64,000 bases of DNA, from the NCBI GenBank assembly GCA_002007465.1, contig LNAC01000032.1:8114519-8178518 (forward strand). Reading direction: 5' to 3'. The translations under genes and the position numbers were made by a program. The stretch is from Ailurus styani. Its lineage: Eukaryota; Chordata; Mammalia; Carnivora; Ailuridae. Position 1 is the stretch's first letter; each line of letters opens with the position of its first letter. Positions 11,977 through 23,540 of the stretch are shown piece after piece. The notes beneath the pieces were generated by a model. That model made no database searches and was not told where the DNA came from. It saw nothing but the letters and a program-made list of their open reading frames with translations.

Positions 11977-14834
11977 ATTGATTGTTGTAAATATGATAAA
12001 TGTGATAAAATAGTTGAAAAACTCAGGTCTTAATCTATTTTGTATGCCCCCTGTGACTGTTATCATGCAGGGATTTGTATTTCATAAGTGTGAAATGCAC
12101 TATTTATGTTATACTGAAAATGTAATAAATAAAAATGAAAAATATAATTTTAACTTAAAAGCAGCTGGTAAACGTGGACACACTATATCTTTGTCTTAAA
12201 AAAAAAATGACAGTGGAGAACCTCTGCTTTCTGGTAAACTAAGAATCAAAACTACTTAACTAAGTTGGGGAGGACGGGGGAAGGGGGACAGTAGAGGTGT
12301 CAAATTGGAAATTAAATTTAAATGCTGATTCTCTTTCCCCAAAGAACCAACTCTTTAGATTGTTGACATCTCCCCCCTCCCTTTTTTTGTCGAGTAAGAT
12401 ATTCTGTCTTAACAATTTACAGGAGTTAATAAATACAAGTATCTGGGGGTAATTGGTTTTTAAGTATTGTGATGTGATGTGAGTTAGTTCTTATTTTCCA
12501 GAAGTGGCATGTCCTACATTGAGAAAATGAATATTTTGATCAGAGGTGAAAAGTGGGAAATCTTAGGAGGCTTGTTGTAAGATAATCTTAGAGGATAGGT
12601 CTCTGAAGGTGGATTTACAGTGAGTTAATGTAGGCCGATTGGGGCATAGGGAGAAACAGAATTGGAAGTGCCAAAAGACTTCCATTTCAGTGATTTCAAA
12701 TTTGTAAAATTTGAAGGTTTCTGTTTCCTGAAGTAAAAAAATGAAAGCAGTATTATTCTTCACAACTTTACATCTTGATCTTAGGACTAATTTTTTCCCC
12801 TAATGCCTTTCATGTTCATGGTATTGTGGAATGGAAAGATTTGCTCATTCCTGTACTACTCATTTCCTGTTAATTATTTATAAGGTTCTGTATTTTGCAT
12901 GATGAAAAATACAAAGGTTAATTAGATACAGGATTTATCTTCAAGAATTGTGTAGTTTAGAGTAAGAAACAAACCAAGGTTTTTGGTTGAACGACTGAGA
13001 ATATTTATAGACAGTCATAGTTGTAGATTTACAGGAGCAACACTTGCAAAGGACCAGACTCAATATTTAACACTTAGCCTAGCGGAGGAAATAGTCAATT
13101 AATATGTATCGATTTATCTTATTAAATTTCCTAATGTGGTTGATCTTCAGAGTCCATTTAGACAACGTTATCTCTGATCATTTTTGTATGAATGACATCA
13201 GTGAACACTGTTCTCGTTTTGTAATGGTATGAGGGCATACTCTTCCTTTTAAATACAACTTATTTTATCTTAACCTTAATTGTAGAGATCTTGTCAAGAA
13301 CTATCAGCATTAACAATTATAATAATTAAAATTTTGAAGTTTGAAGAAAGTTACAGAGCAATCACCAAATCAATGACTCTTGCTTTCTAAAAATTTAAAA
13401 TGCGGATAGGTTTTTAAAACAAAACTAAAACTAATATTCCTGGTTAGAAAATGTTTGAGGTTTGTTTGTTGATCACAGGTGTGGGCCCAGTATACAAACC
13501 GAAATGATGAACTTATAAATTATACCTGATAATTATTGCTTCCATTACTCATTAAGTACTTAACATGTGCTCGATTTTCTGGTTGAATAGAGAGATCATG
13601 GAGACTCAACCCTTGACCTCACAGTTGTAGTGCTAAATTGTAACTAGAAGAGCAAATGCTACCCAGAGTTGAAGGAGACTGAATCAAGCAGAAAGGTCAG
13701 TTTGGATACCTGTCTTAAAAGATAGGATGATTTTTTTTTTTTTCTTATCTGGTGTAGGTATGATACAACTCTAAAACACCTTGTTACTGTAAAAATGAAG
13801 TCAAATGGTTACAAGTCAAATGGTGGGATGGAGAAGGCAACTACAGGATATAGTGACTGCCTGTACTTTGAAATTTCCTAGGACATGTTCTTTGTCATAT
13901 CCCCACTAAGAAAACTTGAATTGATTTCTCTTTTTTTAAGGTAGATCCTAGGTGACAGGTGCTATCTTTCCCTCTCTTTCTTTCACATATACATATGTAT
14001 GTTTTACAAGAGTGATTCATTCATTGGAAAGCCCAGAACTGTGTGTGGCAGGTGGGGGATGAGTAAATGCTAGAGCTCTATTCAAAATTGTAATGTTATC
14101 AAAAATCAAAATAAATAAAGTCATAATGTTATAATCTATCAATGAATGAGTTAACTTAATCAGATAATTTGCAAACATGCAGTTTACAGTTTATAGAGCA
14201 AATCAGAATTGTTCAATAAATATTCATTGAACAAGTGAATGGACTGGTTGGGTCATTGGAATTTTTTATTGGTATAAGTGATGGGGGAATAGAAGAGATC
14301 ACCCTTTATAATTAGATAGGATGATGATAACATGTGTTTGGGATCATAGGAGATAATGAGCAGGGAGGAGGAGAAATGTACAGAAAAAAAGATGTGAGTG
14401 TGCCCGGGAGATATCATAGGATTGCTTGGGATTCAAGTACTGACAGTAATTCTCATGTTTCTGAAAATGGAATCACACTTAGAATGCTGTTTTAAGGATG
14501 CAGGTATTCATGTAAATATGACATTAAATGTAATTTATCAGATCTTTGAAATGCAAATATCAATATATAAGGTATGCATGCACTACTAATACATATAATA
14601 TAGTCCTCCCTCCTTTCTTCTTTTCTGGAAATAAGTATCAACAAGTAGTCACTTTTTTATAGCTGGGTCTTATTTGCATAAACGGATAAGGTGTAGAATT
14701 TTTCTTGTATTTTTGTATATAGTTTTATAACTAATAGTTGTATATGTGCCTTCTGGATAGGGATAGACTAGAAATAATAATTTAGAAATAATAGATAATG
14801 AGAGACTAAAAATATATTTTTTAAAATTTCCTTT
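11977..14834. other. Unique AT-rich DNA, 2.9 kb
   Basis: No gene or clear transposable element recognised. Weak L2-like wording may exist near 12,900-12,970 and 13,540-13,640, too diverged to call. Confidence 0.5.
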
Positions 14835-15001
14835 TAGGGCAGTGTGAGGAGCACAGACACTTAGAGTCAGGATTTCATTTGAATCCTGTCTGAGTTTGAA
14901 TCCTGACTCTGCCATTTATATGCTGGGTAACTTTGGGGAAATTCATTATCTTCTCTGTGCTTCAGTTTCCTCATCTGTAAAGTGGAGATAATAATGGCGT
15001 T
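14835..15001 (+). mobile_element. MIR SINE remnant
   Basis: GAGTTTGAATCCTGACTCTG, CCATTTATATGCTGGGTAAC, TTCAGTTTCCTCATCTGTAA and AGTGGAGATAATAATGG are the MIR core in order on the plus strand. One of the better-preserved MIR copies here. Confidence 0.85.
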
Positions 15002-15560
15002 TCTCTTTTGGGGTTAAGGGCAGCTTCATGGGCATGTAACCAGTGGTATCATGAATGGTCTGGACTCAGCATATGGCCCCAGGCTTGGTATTTCATGCTC
15101 TGCACTCACCATGTTGACATTTTTAACCATTTTTACTTTGAATTTATGTTTTGTAATGAGGTCAGATGGGACAACGAAGCATATACTGGGGTCTTGGAGC
15201 CTTGGCTCCCATGTGGTCCATTTACTGCTGCCTCCCCACTTCTGCGGAGGGGTTCTAGGTTGCTCCTTCTCCTGACTCCTCTGCCTCCCTTTGCCTTCGA
15301 TGGTGCCTGGGCTCAGGGTCGTGCAGAGGCAGATCAGCAGGTTGTGCATGTGCTGAGTGTCAAGGACAGGGGAGGGCCCGGGCACCTCTGAAGAGAGGCC
15401 TTCACCCTGCAAATATCTCATGATAGGTTGGGAGGATGGAAGAAGGGAAAGAGCTCATCTCCTCCAATTTTAATAATACACGGTGCATTTTTATTTTGTC
15501 TTGGGCTCTACAAATTATGTAGTTAACTCTGGCTAGCATGTTTGGAGGACCAAAGAACAA
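15002..15560. other. GC-richer block, possibly an ancient unnamed repeat
   Basis: Roughly 400 bp that is less AT-rich than its surroundings, with open frames of about 130 codons on both strands (15,008-15,391 plus and 15,026-15,421 minus). Neither frame resembles a family I know, and overlapping opposite frames are expected when stop codons are depleted by composition. The phrase TTGGGCTCTACAAATTATGT near 15,500 resembles wording I recall from old mammalian repeats, but I cannot name the family. Confidence 0.4.
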
Positions 15561-17462
15561 ATAGATGGAGGGCAACTACAACCATGCCTGGCATACAGCA
15601 GGCACTATAGATGGATTTGCTCTTACTCTGATCCACCATGTTTACATATCTAGTATATCATCTGATTAATATACAGTTGCTAAATATATGTATTATAGAA
15701 CATTGATATAACATGATTTTATAAAAGGAGGTAATTGGAATCATTTTCTTGTACATGTTGCCATGAATTTTATGTATCGCACTCACATGGAAATAGATTT
15801 TAAAAGAGGATAGCCTGTAATTGCTCTTAAATACATGAGGTCTACTAAGTAGCACAGATTTCATTTTGGAAATTTCAGTACAATAACTGTGAAAATAATT
15901 GTGAGATAAAGTTTATATGATGGTGCAGAGTATATCCGCTTTTGTACTACAGTTGGATAGGAAGCCAGCACGCTGCAAAGATTTTCCTTCATTAATATAT
16001 GAGTTTTCTAGCAGCAAATGAAAACCAAATGCAGCAAGAGTATTTATGCTTTGGTTGGTATTTAATAAAATAAAATTAAAACAGATTTTCTATATCACAG
16101 GTATATTGTTGCCCTTGGAAGTTCTTGGCATATAGACTGCAAATGTTGGGAGAGCTCAAGGAAGCTCTTTGGCTTCAACAATATCATTGTCTTTCTTTTC
16201 TCCTTATATAACACTCTGAACTTGACTAGCAATACAAAGAGCAGATGGTGGAATGGTGCCAAGTTGACATTCACCATCTGCTTCTCACATATATAATATT
16301 GTGTGCTAAAAAATAATATAGAAGGGATCTTCTGTTTAGCAGTTATTGGTTAGAGAAGCTGTACCATTTGGGACAATCATATTTCTACACAAATAACTTC
16401 ATTAAATAAATATAAGCAAAAAAATTTTTCCATGATCAATCTCAGTGTGTGGTTTTATCTGTTATTTGCATGTATGAGACTTTGTTCTTATTTACGATCA
16501 AAACTTGATATAGGACCAGGAATCTTAGAAAAGTATATTTGATGGTTGAGTTTGACCAGATGAAAGATTAAAAAGTGTCTTTGCTTCAAACTAGTAACAA
16601 GTATCCCCCCTCCCCAGCCCCCTGGGCTTCATTTAAGGTGGGATGGAAGAGAAGATGGGTTTTGGTCAAACAACACTTAATTCTCATACATAATATGTAA
16701 TAGAACAGTAGGAGTTTCTGAACAAATCAGAATTGATCAGGAACAAACCCAAGGCCATCCTATTATAGAAAAAGTGGGGATGAGTAAGGAGAGGTTAGGT
16801 TCACTCTTGGACCCTACTAGCTTAAACAGAGTTGGTTTCCCAGTGGCGCAGAGGGTGCCCCTCTCATGTTTCTCAGAGTCCTTTTCTCTTTGTGTGGGAG
16901 CTACAAGCCTTAGCAAGAGGCAGACTCCTGGAGCCAACTGCCGGTCTCAGCCTGGCTCTTGTGTGGTTTTACCTCCCCAGATCCTGAATGTGCTCCTAGC
17001 AGTAGTGTGAGACTGATGGGACAGCAACTGTCTGTCAGTGAAGAGAGATAATTGTCAAGAAGTACCTCAAAGGAGGGGAAGAAAAACTCATAAGGGGTGA
17101 GCCTCTGAGCCATAGAAATAATTTGCTATGCACTTTCAGGTACCCGTAAAACTGAGTTTCACGTGGACCTGTATAGAGCCAGTAAATGGTCTTCAGAGGG
17201 TTGGGAGCTCCAGATTTCCATGGAGCATTTTGTTTTGTTTTGTTTTGTTTTTTTGTTTTGTTTTTTGTTTTTTGGTATAGGTGCACACAGTTAAAAACCA
17301 TTGCCATGGAGTTAAAAATGTGAGCAGAGGAATTTCCAGCAGATCCTTTCTTTCATGCGTTCCACACGGGTGTCTTAGTTTTGATTGTTGAGTTATCACC
17401 AACTCAGGGAAAAAAAAATCATACCTAAATCAGAAAATAAGAGGTGAAAAGTAATTGTATTT
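15561..17462. other. Unique AT-rich DNA
   Basis: No gene recognised. A possible MIR or L2 end (GCCTGGCATACAGCAGGCAC) lies at 15,586-15,606. A (TTTTG)n-like run occupies 17,230-17,273. 16,770-17,110 is GC-richer but shows no recognisable coding pattern. Confidence 0.5.
17230..17273. repeat. (TTTTG)n-like low-complexity run
   Basis: TGTTTTGTTTTG units of varying T length. It could be the reversed A-rich tail of a lost retroelement; no body is recognisable. Confidence 0.85.
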
Positions 17463-17639
17463 TTTTGAAAAGATTTTATTTATTTATTTGAGAGAGAAAG
17501 CATGAGAGCGGAGAAGGTCAGAGAGAGAAGCAGACTCCCCATGGAGCTGGGCACCAGATGCGGGACTCGATCCCGGGACTCCGGGATTGTGACCTGAGCT
17601 GAAGGCAGTCACTCAATCAACTGAGCCACCCAGGCGCCC
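17463..17639 (-). mobile_element. CAN-SINE, older caniform subtype
   Basis: On the minus strand it begins with the GGGCGCCTGGGTGGCTCAGT-type head and ends in (AAAT)n. An imperfect target-site duplication (AAGTAATTGTATTTTT/AAGTATTGTATTTTT) flanks it. GGGACTCGATCCCGGGACTC marks the older subtype. Confidence 0.9.
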
Positions 17640-17925
17640 AAGTATTGTATTTTTAATTGAGTGGATGTTTCTATCAATATCCCTGTAGCAATTCTCTACT
17701 GTGTTTACAGCCCTGCCAAAGTCTGCATTTATCATACAACAGACAAACCAAGAAATAATTCATGTTTACTTTAACTCTTTTGACATTGTGGTAGAAAAAT
17801 AAGAAAAGTTTATAATATCCATATGTTAGTAATATGGAGACTCGTATGATAATTTCAGCTAAGGATAGGGACTTCAGAACAGACATCTAGAGTTTGGGTC
17901 TGGATTCTGTTGCGTATTTCTGGTT

Positions 17926-17990
17926 GACACTGGGCATGGAGGCAGTTTCTTCAAAATTGGACATGGAGGCAGTTTCCTTATTTGAAAATT
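17926..17990. repeat. Imperfect tandem duplication of about 31 bp
   Basis: CATGGAGGCAGTTTC occurs twice (about 17,935 and 17,964) with similar TTCAAAATTG/TTGAAAATTG context. It lies in an old MIR-like area. Confidence 0.75.
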
Positions 17991-18180
17991 GAGGGTGATA
18001 ATGTTTTAATGTTCAGGACTGATTTTATCTTAAAACTGTAGTGTCAGGAATGAGAAACGAGGACTATGGATATCCACCTTTTTAGCTGGTGTGATTTTCT
18101 GAAATGAGTACCTCTCTTGCAAGAGAATCTTGTTCTGAGTTTCTAGAGGGACACCTGTTTAATCCTTTGATCAAGGAGGT

Positions 18181-18215
18181 GGAGTCCCGGTTTACGCCTG
18201 TCGTGCAACTCTCGT
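18181..18215. mobile_element. Possible fragment of the inverted-end DNA transposon seen at 48,521
   Basis: GGAGTCCCGGTTTACGCCTG aligns with CAATCCCTATTTATGCCTC inside the 48,521-48,653 element. It is short and contains several CpGs, unusual for this window. Weak evidence. Confidence 0.3.
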
Positions 18216-18829
18216 TACTGTCACAGACACTACCATCGGTTATTTATATTTGTGCTTGTTTATAGGCAGAGAATGAGATCCTGTTTTGCTTTTTGCTTTT
18301 GGGAATGGTAAACATTTCTTCCAGCTGGCTAAAATCGATGTACACTTCATCTTTGAACCTCTTGGGAAAGGAAGGACAGAGGGTGTTAGAATGTCCTTTC
18401 CTTGAAGTGGCTGTTGTTATTGTACACCTTTAGTTCATCTGGGACTCGCACGTTGCTTTTAATCTCTACAACATTTTTGTTTTCTATTATTCAGGAAGAG
18501 CATTAGAGAATCCCCATGGTTATCAATTACAGGGCATTTAACAAATGGTCTGATTCTAGAGAGGTCTGTCAGTGTGCCGTATTCCAAAGGAATAGTCATG
18601 GTGGGAAACAAGTTAATTTTTATCCTGTGTAGCTTAATGTGGATATTTCCATTCACTTTTAGCCACTAGGGATAAAGTGTCGGTCACGTTTTCACACAGT
18701 AGAAAAAAATCTCTGAAATTGAGTTTTGTGGTTAGCAAAACATAAGTAAAAATGTCTAAGGCCCTTTATAGGTACCATTTATAATAAAAGAGATTTGTCT
18801 TTGGGAAAACGTAGAGAGAACTAAAAAAA

Positions 18830-18883
18830 ATATACGTGTATGTATATACATGTATGTGTGTATATAGGTGTATATATATATTA
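18830..18883. repeat. Degenerate (TATG/TA)n run
   Basis: Alternating purine-pyrimidine TATACGTGTATGTATATACA-like sequence ending in TATATATATATT. Confidence 0.85.
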
Positions 18884-19039
18884 TTATGTATGTTTTCTCT
18901 GATAAATGAAACAGTAAAGAACTTTCCCCAGCTCTCCCCTGTCATTTTCTTCTCACTATATGACATTTACCTCTATAGAGACTTAACTTTATAATACTTG
19001 GAAAACTAAGAAAATCCTTGCTAGTGTTCTTCCTCATAA

Positions 19040-19092
19040 ATTAATATTAATGTATAATTATTAATGTATAATAAATATTAATGTATAATGTA
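19040..19092. repeat. Short tandem ATTAATGTATAAT repeats
   Basis: Three related copies of a 13- to 17-bp ATTAATGTATAA unit, AT only except for G. Confidence 0.8.
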
Positions 19093-19800
19093 ATTTAAAG
19101 GTAAGTAATATGAAATTTTTCTTTGGGTTAAATGGAAATACAGTTTCTTTTATAAAATTGAGGCCATTCTTCTCTTATAGGCTGTAGTTAGACATACCTT
19201 ATTTGAAAGAAGGAATAATTTTTTTCTTTTTTTATCATTGCACTCAAACTGTTTTTTTCAGGAAAAAGACTGCTTGGTAATCACAGTTGAGACATTTTAC
19301 TTGACTTAAAATTTTTGATTTCCCCTAAGGATAAAGGTTAATCGTCCCTTGTATTTACAAAGAGAATTATACTCACTCATTAACCCTATTAAAATTTTGG
19401 CAGCTGGAAAAAATATTAACCTTACTCAGGGAGAAAAAGGCAGAGGCTAATGAATAGAATGGAAAAGCTTTGTTAAAGTCCCCTCAGATTAGCTAATTAT
19501 GCTAATTTAATATGTAGATGGCAAAAGGTACAGTTTTGAATTTATGAGAGTTGCATAATTGGGACAAGTTTTAAAACTATATAACAAAAATATGTATTTT
19601 GAATTTTAAGCAACTCCTAAGCTAAACAGAATATCACCTTTGTAAGTTGCAGATGAGAAGGCAAGAGAAAACTGGATTATGTGCTGCTATTTCTTTAATA
19701 AGGATAGAACTTCATGTATGTTTACCATCCTCATATGTACCGTGATAATACTCTATTCAATTTCATCATCATGGAAACATGTGAAATGCTTATTATACCT

Positions 19801-20005
19801 TTTTTTTTTAAAGATTTTATTTATTCATTTGACAGAGAGAGAGAGATTACAACTAGGCAGAAAGGCAGGCAGAGAGAGAGGAGAGAGGACGAAGCAGGCT
19901 CCCTGCTGAGCAGAGAGCCCGATGTGGGCCTCGATCCCAGGACCCTGGGATCATGACCTGAGCCGAAGGCAGCTGCTTTAACCCACTGAGCCACCCAGGC
20001 GCCCC
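19801..20005 (-). mobile_element. CAN-SINE, young subtype
   Basis: The minus-strand head GGCGCCTGGGTGGCTCAGTG, GGGTTAAAGC and the CT-rich body with A tail are well preserved. Target-site duplication ATTATACCTTTTT on both sides. Forms an inverted pair with the SINE 52 bp downstream. Confidence 0.95.
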
Positions 20006-20057
20006 ATATTATACCTTTTTACAGATGCAGAAACTAAGGCCTTTAAAGATATAATAG

Positions 20058-20276
20058 GGGTGCCTGGGTGGCTCAGTTGGGTAAGCAACTGGCTCTTGAT
20101 TTCTGCGCAGATCATGATCTCCGGTTCCTGGGATCTAGCCCAGTGTGGGGCTTCTTGTTCAACAGGGAGTCGGCTTGAGGATTCTCTCTTCCTCTCCTTC
20201 TGCCCCTCTCTCCACTTGCTCACTCTCTCTTTCTTTCTCTCTCCCCCTCTAACATAAATAAATAAGTCTTCAATTG
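20058..20276 (+). mobile_element. CAN-SINE, older subtype
   Basis: Head GGGTGCCTGGGTGGCTCAGT; body TCATGATCTCCGGTTCCTGG; CT-rich region; AAATAAATAAG tail. Target-site duplication AAAGATATA(A/G)TAG at 20,045-20,057 and 20,277-20,289. Confidence 0.95.
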
Positions 20277-20324
20277 AAAGATATAGTAGCATGCTCAATG
20301 TAACACAATAAGGGGTAGAGCTTG

Positions 20325-20445
20325 GATCAGTGTCCAGGTCTGAGTAAATTCTAGGTCTTCTCATGACACCATGATGTGTGACCTTGACCAAGGGGCTTAA
20401 TTATTTGGGGACTGTTTCTTCATCTATAAAGAGAAGATTTAGATT
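20325..20445 (+). mobile_element. MIR-like remnant
   Basis: TGTGTGACCTTGACCAAGGG, then GGGACTGTTTCTTCATCTAT follows the MIR middle on the plus strand. Confidence 0.65.
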
Positions 20446-22595
20446 AATTCATATCAGAAATCTCATTGCCTCTCAAATTCTGATACTTCAGTTTTTTTCC
20501 CTTTGTTTTTAAAACTGGGACCATAAAGTACTGCAGAAGTTACATATTAAATAATATACTCGTTAAACTATTACCTTGATACTTATATAGCATTTCACCA
20601 CCCCAGTCTGTATTCAACCCAAATTGAATGTTAAAGGGTTCTTCACATGCACTTTAGCACTGAGAAAATTAAAAAAACAGTAATATGCTATGTAATTTTT
20701 AAAAAACAAACTTGAAAATTAGCTTGTTTCTATTTTGTATTATGTTGTAAGTGTACTGAGGGGATCCTCTTCAAAATGTGATATAGTATTTATATATTAT
20801 TTTGCTTTATGCTAATTTAGCTCTGTCATGTGTAGGTCATGCTTGTTAATACATTATACAGTTAACAGAGGAAGTTGTTAATAGGTCACCTTTGTCTGAC
20901 ATTAAAAATAAAGCAAATGCTTGTAAAATTCTAAAGATCTATCTATATAAAATGAAATTAAAACCGAATGCTGCAAGGTCTCTGTCATGTCCTTAAAACT
21001 CAGTTAGTTTCGATAACTGAAATGAATATATCAAGAAATTAGAATGTTAACATATTACCCTCTCACAAAATAATAATAATATCTCCTTAACTTCTGTGCT
21101 TTCTCTTTTCTATGTTAATTTTGGTACTTCAGTGGGACTGAGTGCAGTAATAAAAAAGAGACACTCATCTTTCCTCTTGCAGTGGATGAAAAATTTCTAG
21201 CAATCTTCAAGATAATTTGTCTTGCTTTTTAAATGAGTGGCTCACTATAAAGACAAATGATAACAAATGCATTATTTAAAAAATATTTTATATTATATGA
21301 CAAAATAAAAATATAAAGCTAAATTTATTTGTCTTGTTTTTGTTAACACTGTATTAAAGTATGTCAGAGGTAGATAAAATATCTATAGAATAGAAAATAG
21401 AAATCATCTAACTTTGTAGCAATGTCTGCATTCTTTTAAGAAAATTAAACCCTAAAAAGCAATAACTAATTTTTTTCCTGTTAAGTATTGCTTAACACTT
21501 AAGAATCTCTGACAGATGTCTTCAGGGTTTTTCAGTTCAGGTCTGAATCGCAAAGATAGTTACTAATGAGGGACAGACAGATGAAAGTCAGTAGAATTTC
21601 ACTAATTAGAAGTTTGACAGTCTTGTCATTATATATGGCCATTGGACCTCCAGATTGCCATAATTAGTACCTTTGGTGGGGGAAAGTGCAGATAGTACTT
21701 TGAAATGCTAATAGGTAATCTAACATGTATCTTTGTTAAATCAACATCGTTGATTAAGTTAATCTTCTGTGTCCACCAGTCAGTATAGGTGGTGAGGACA
21801 AAACCCCTCCCCCAGAACAGTTTCCTGTCCTTTGGACGGTGCCCAGACAGGTGGCATACAGATCAGTAGCACTCCATACATACCAATTAGCTTATCACTA
21901 CTGTTTTGTGTCTCTGTTACTTCAGTGTTGTTGTTTAGCTCTTTCTAACCTGCAACAACTGTAACGAATTTCTTACATTAAATTTCTTTTGTTGACATAC
22001 TTGCTATAATTTCTAGTTTCTGGACTGTCCCAACACAAAATAAATCACAGACTATGTGAAAAATAGTAAATATGTATGGGGAAAACGAGCCGGCTTGCTT
22101 AAAATTTTTGAGTTCTTTGCTCCTGATAATTACAGAAATGATGCTCATGCTGTGCTTAGCACAAAAGTCATAGAAAGGGTTGGTGAAGAAGGACCTCCAG
22201 TGACAGCAAGGAGGCAGACATATGTGAAGACCATACATCTGTACCAGCCCATAAGAAGGACATTGCTACATCTTACAACCAGGCTTTAAAAAATATTTAA
22301 TATCCAATTTTTCATAAATTGGCTTTATGATAGGGAGTACTCTATTCTAGCTAGTAAATTTGTATGTGATTTGCATTTGAATGCAAACTGATTTTTGCTC
22401 TGAAGGAAACACCTACATTGTCCTCAGTATATACACTTTGTTTTTCTGGTAAGGTTGGTGAATTTTTTTTATCCATTATTCTGTGGGGCATCTGGAAGGC
22501 CAAGGTGAGGGTTACAGAAGACTAAAAAGTCAAGGTTAAGCCAGTTGGCCTAGGAGAAGTTCCCCCTTCGCTTTTGCTTCATCAGCACCACAGTT
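20446..22595. other. Unique AT-rich DNA
   Basis: No gene or recognisable repeat. An open frame at 22,056-22,289 (77 codons) matches nothing I know and has no supporting splice or start context. Confidence 0.5.
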
Positions 22596-22803
22596 TAAAT
22601 GTATTTATAAATCACAAGTGACAGAGCCCTTTCTATATACGGCAGGAGACCTCAGGATGACCACATATATGTTTGCATATGTACACACACACAGACACNC
22701 TAAATGTATTTATAAATCACAAGTGACAGAGCCCTTTCTATATACGGCAGGAGACCTCAGGATGACCACATATATGTTTGCATATGTACACACACACAGA
22801 CAC
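22596..22803. repeat. Perfect 103-bp direct duplication flanking a single N
   Basis: Copy one is 22,596-22,698 and copy two 22,701-22,803; they are separated by N and C at 22,699-22,700 and agree at every base I compared. Both end in the ACACACACACAGACAC microsatellite edge. The pattern fits two contig ends that overlap but were placed side by side with a one-base gap. Confidence 0.95.
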
Positions 22804-22816
22804 ACACACACACACA
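22788..22816. repeat. (CA)n microsatellite
   Basis: TACACACACACAGACACACACACACACACA-type run directly after the duplicated block. It is a plausible cause of the assembly break. Confidence 0.9.
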
Positions 22817-23224
22817 ATTACTGTCTATACTGATTTAACTTGTAGTTGTTTTATACTTAAAATAATGTATAGGGTTTATTTTTTTATTTAAAGAAAGATT
22901 AAGAGAAATCTTTTAACTCTAAATAACCTAAATAATTTGTAACATTACTAATTAAGATTTGATTATCTTTTGACTAGAAAATAAGTATCTCGCTTGTTTT
23001 AAAAAATTCATCTCTTGGTCTTGGATCTGCTTTTCACTCTCCTGTGCAAAATGACCTAAAGTTTTGTTTTCACATCATTTTGAATGGTGGTTGAATAAAA
23101 AGGAGCATCTCCCTGGCCTCTTCCTTCCTTAAAAACATACCAGTATTCTGGTGTGTGGATTGCAGTTGGTATCTCCCTCTACTTAGGCATTTCTTTGTGC
23201 CAGATAATAAAAAATACGGCTAAC

Positions 23225-23540
23225 ATCACAAACTCATTCCATCCCTACCATACATATTTGCTGGAAGTGAAGAAAACCCTGACAGAGAAAACATAGGTCC
23301 TTTCTTTAAGGAGATTATGCTCTGAGGAAGACGGAGGGGAGGAGTTCATGGACCAGCTATGACTTGCACCAAGCTTTGAAGACTAAGCAGGATTTACTTG
23401 TACAGAGAAGAGGAGGCAGAGATAGTCAGAGACAGCATGAGCAAGTAGGTTGGGAAAGAGATAAGTATAATGTACTTAAAGAGACTAGGCTCTCTACATC
23501 AGAGGCAAAGGAAAGTGATGGAAACTCAAGACAATGGGTT
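23225..23540 (-). mobile_element. L2-like LINE remnant
   Basis: The wording AACCCTGACAGAGAAAACAT, TTAAGGAGATTATGCTCTGA and CTTTGAAGACTAAGCAGGAT follows reversed L2 3' sequence (size of supply, item number, weight statement order). Strongly diverged; no coding capacity. Confidence 0.5.
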
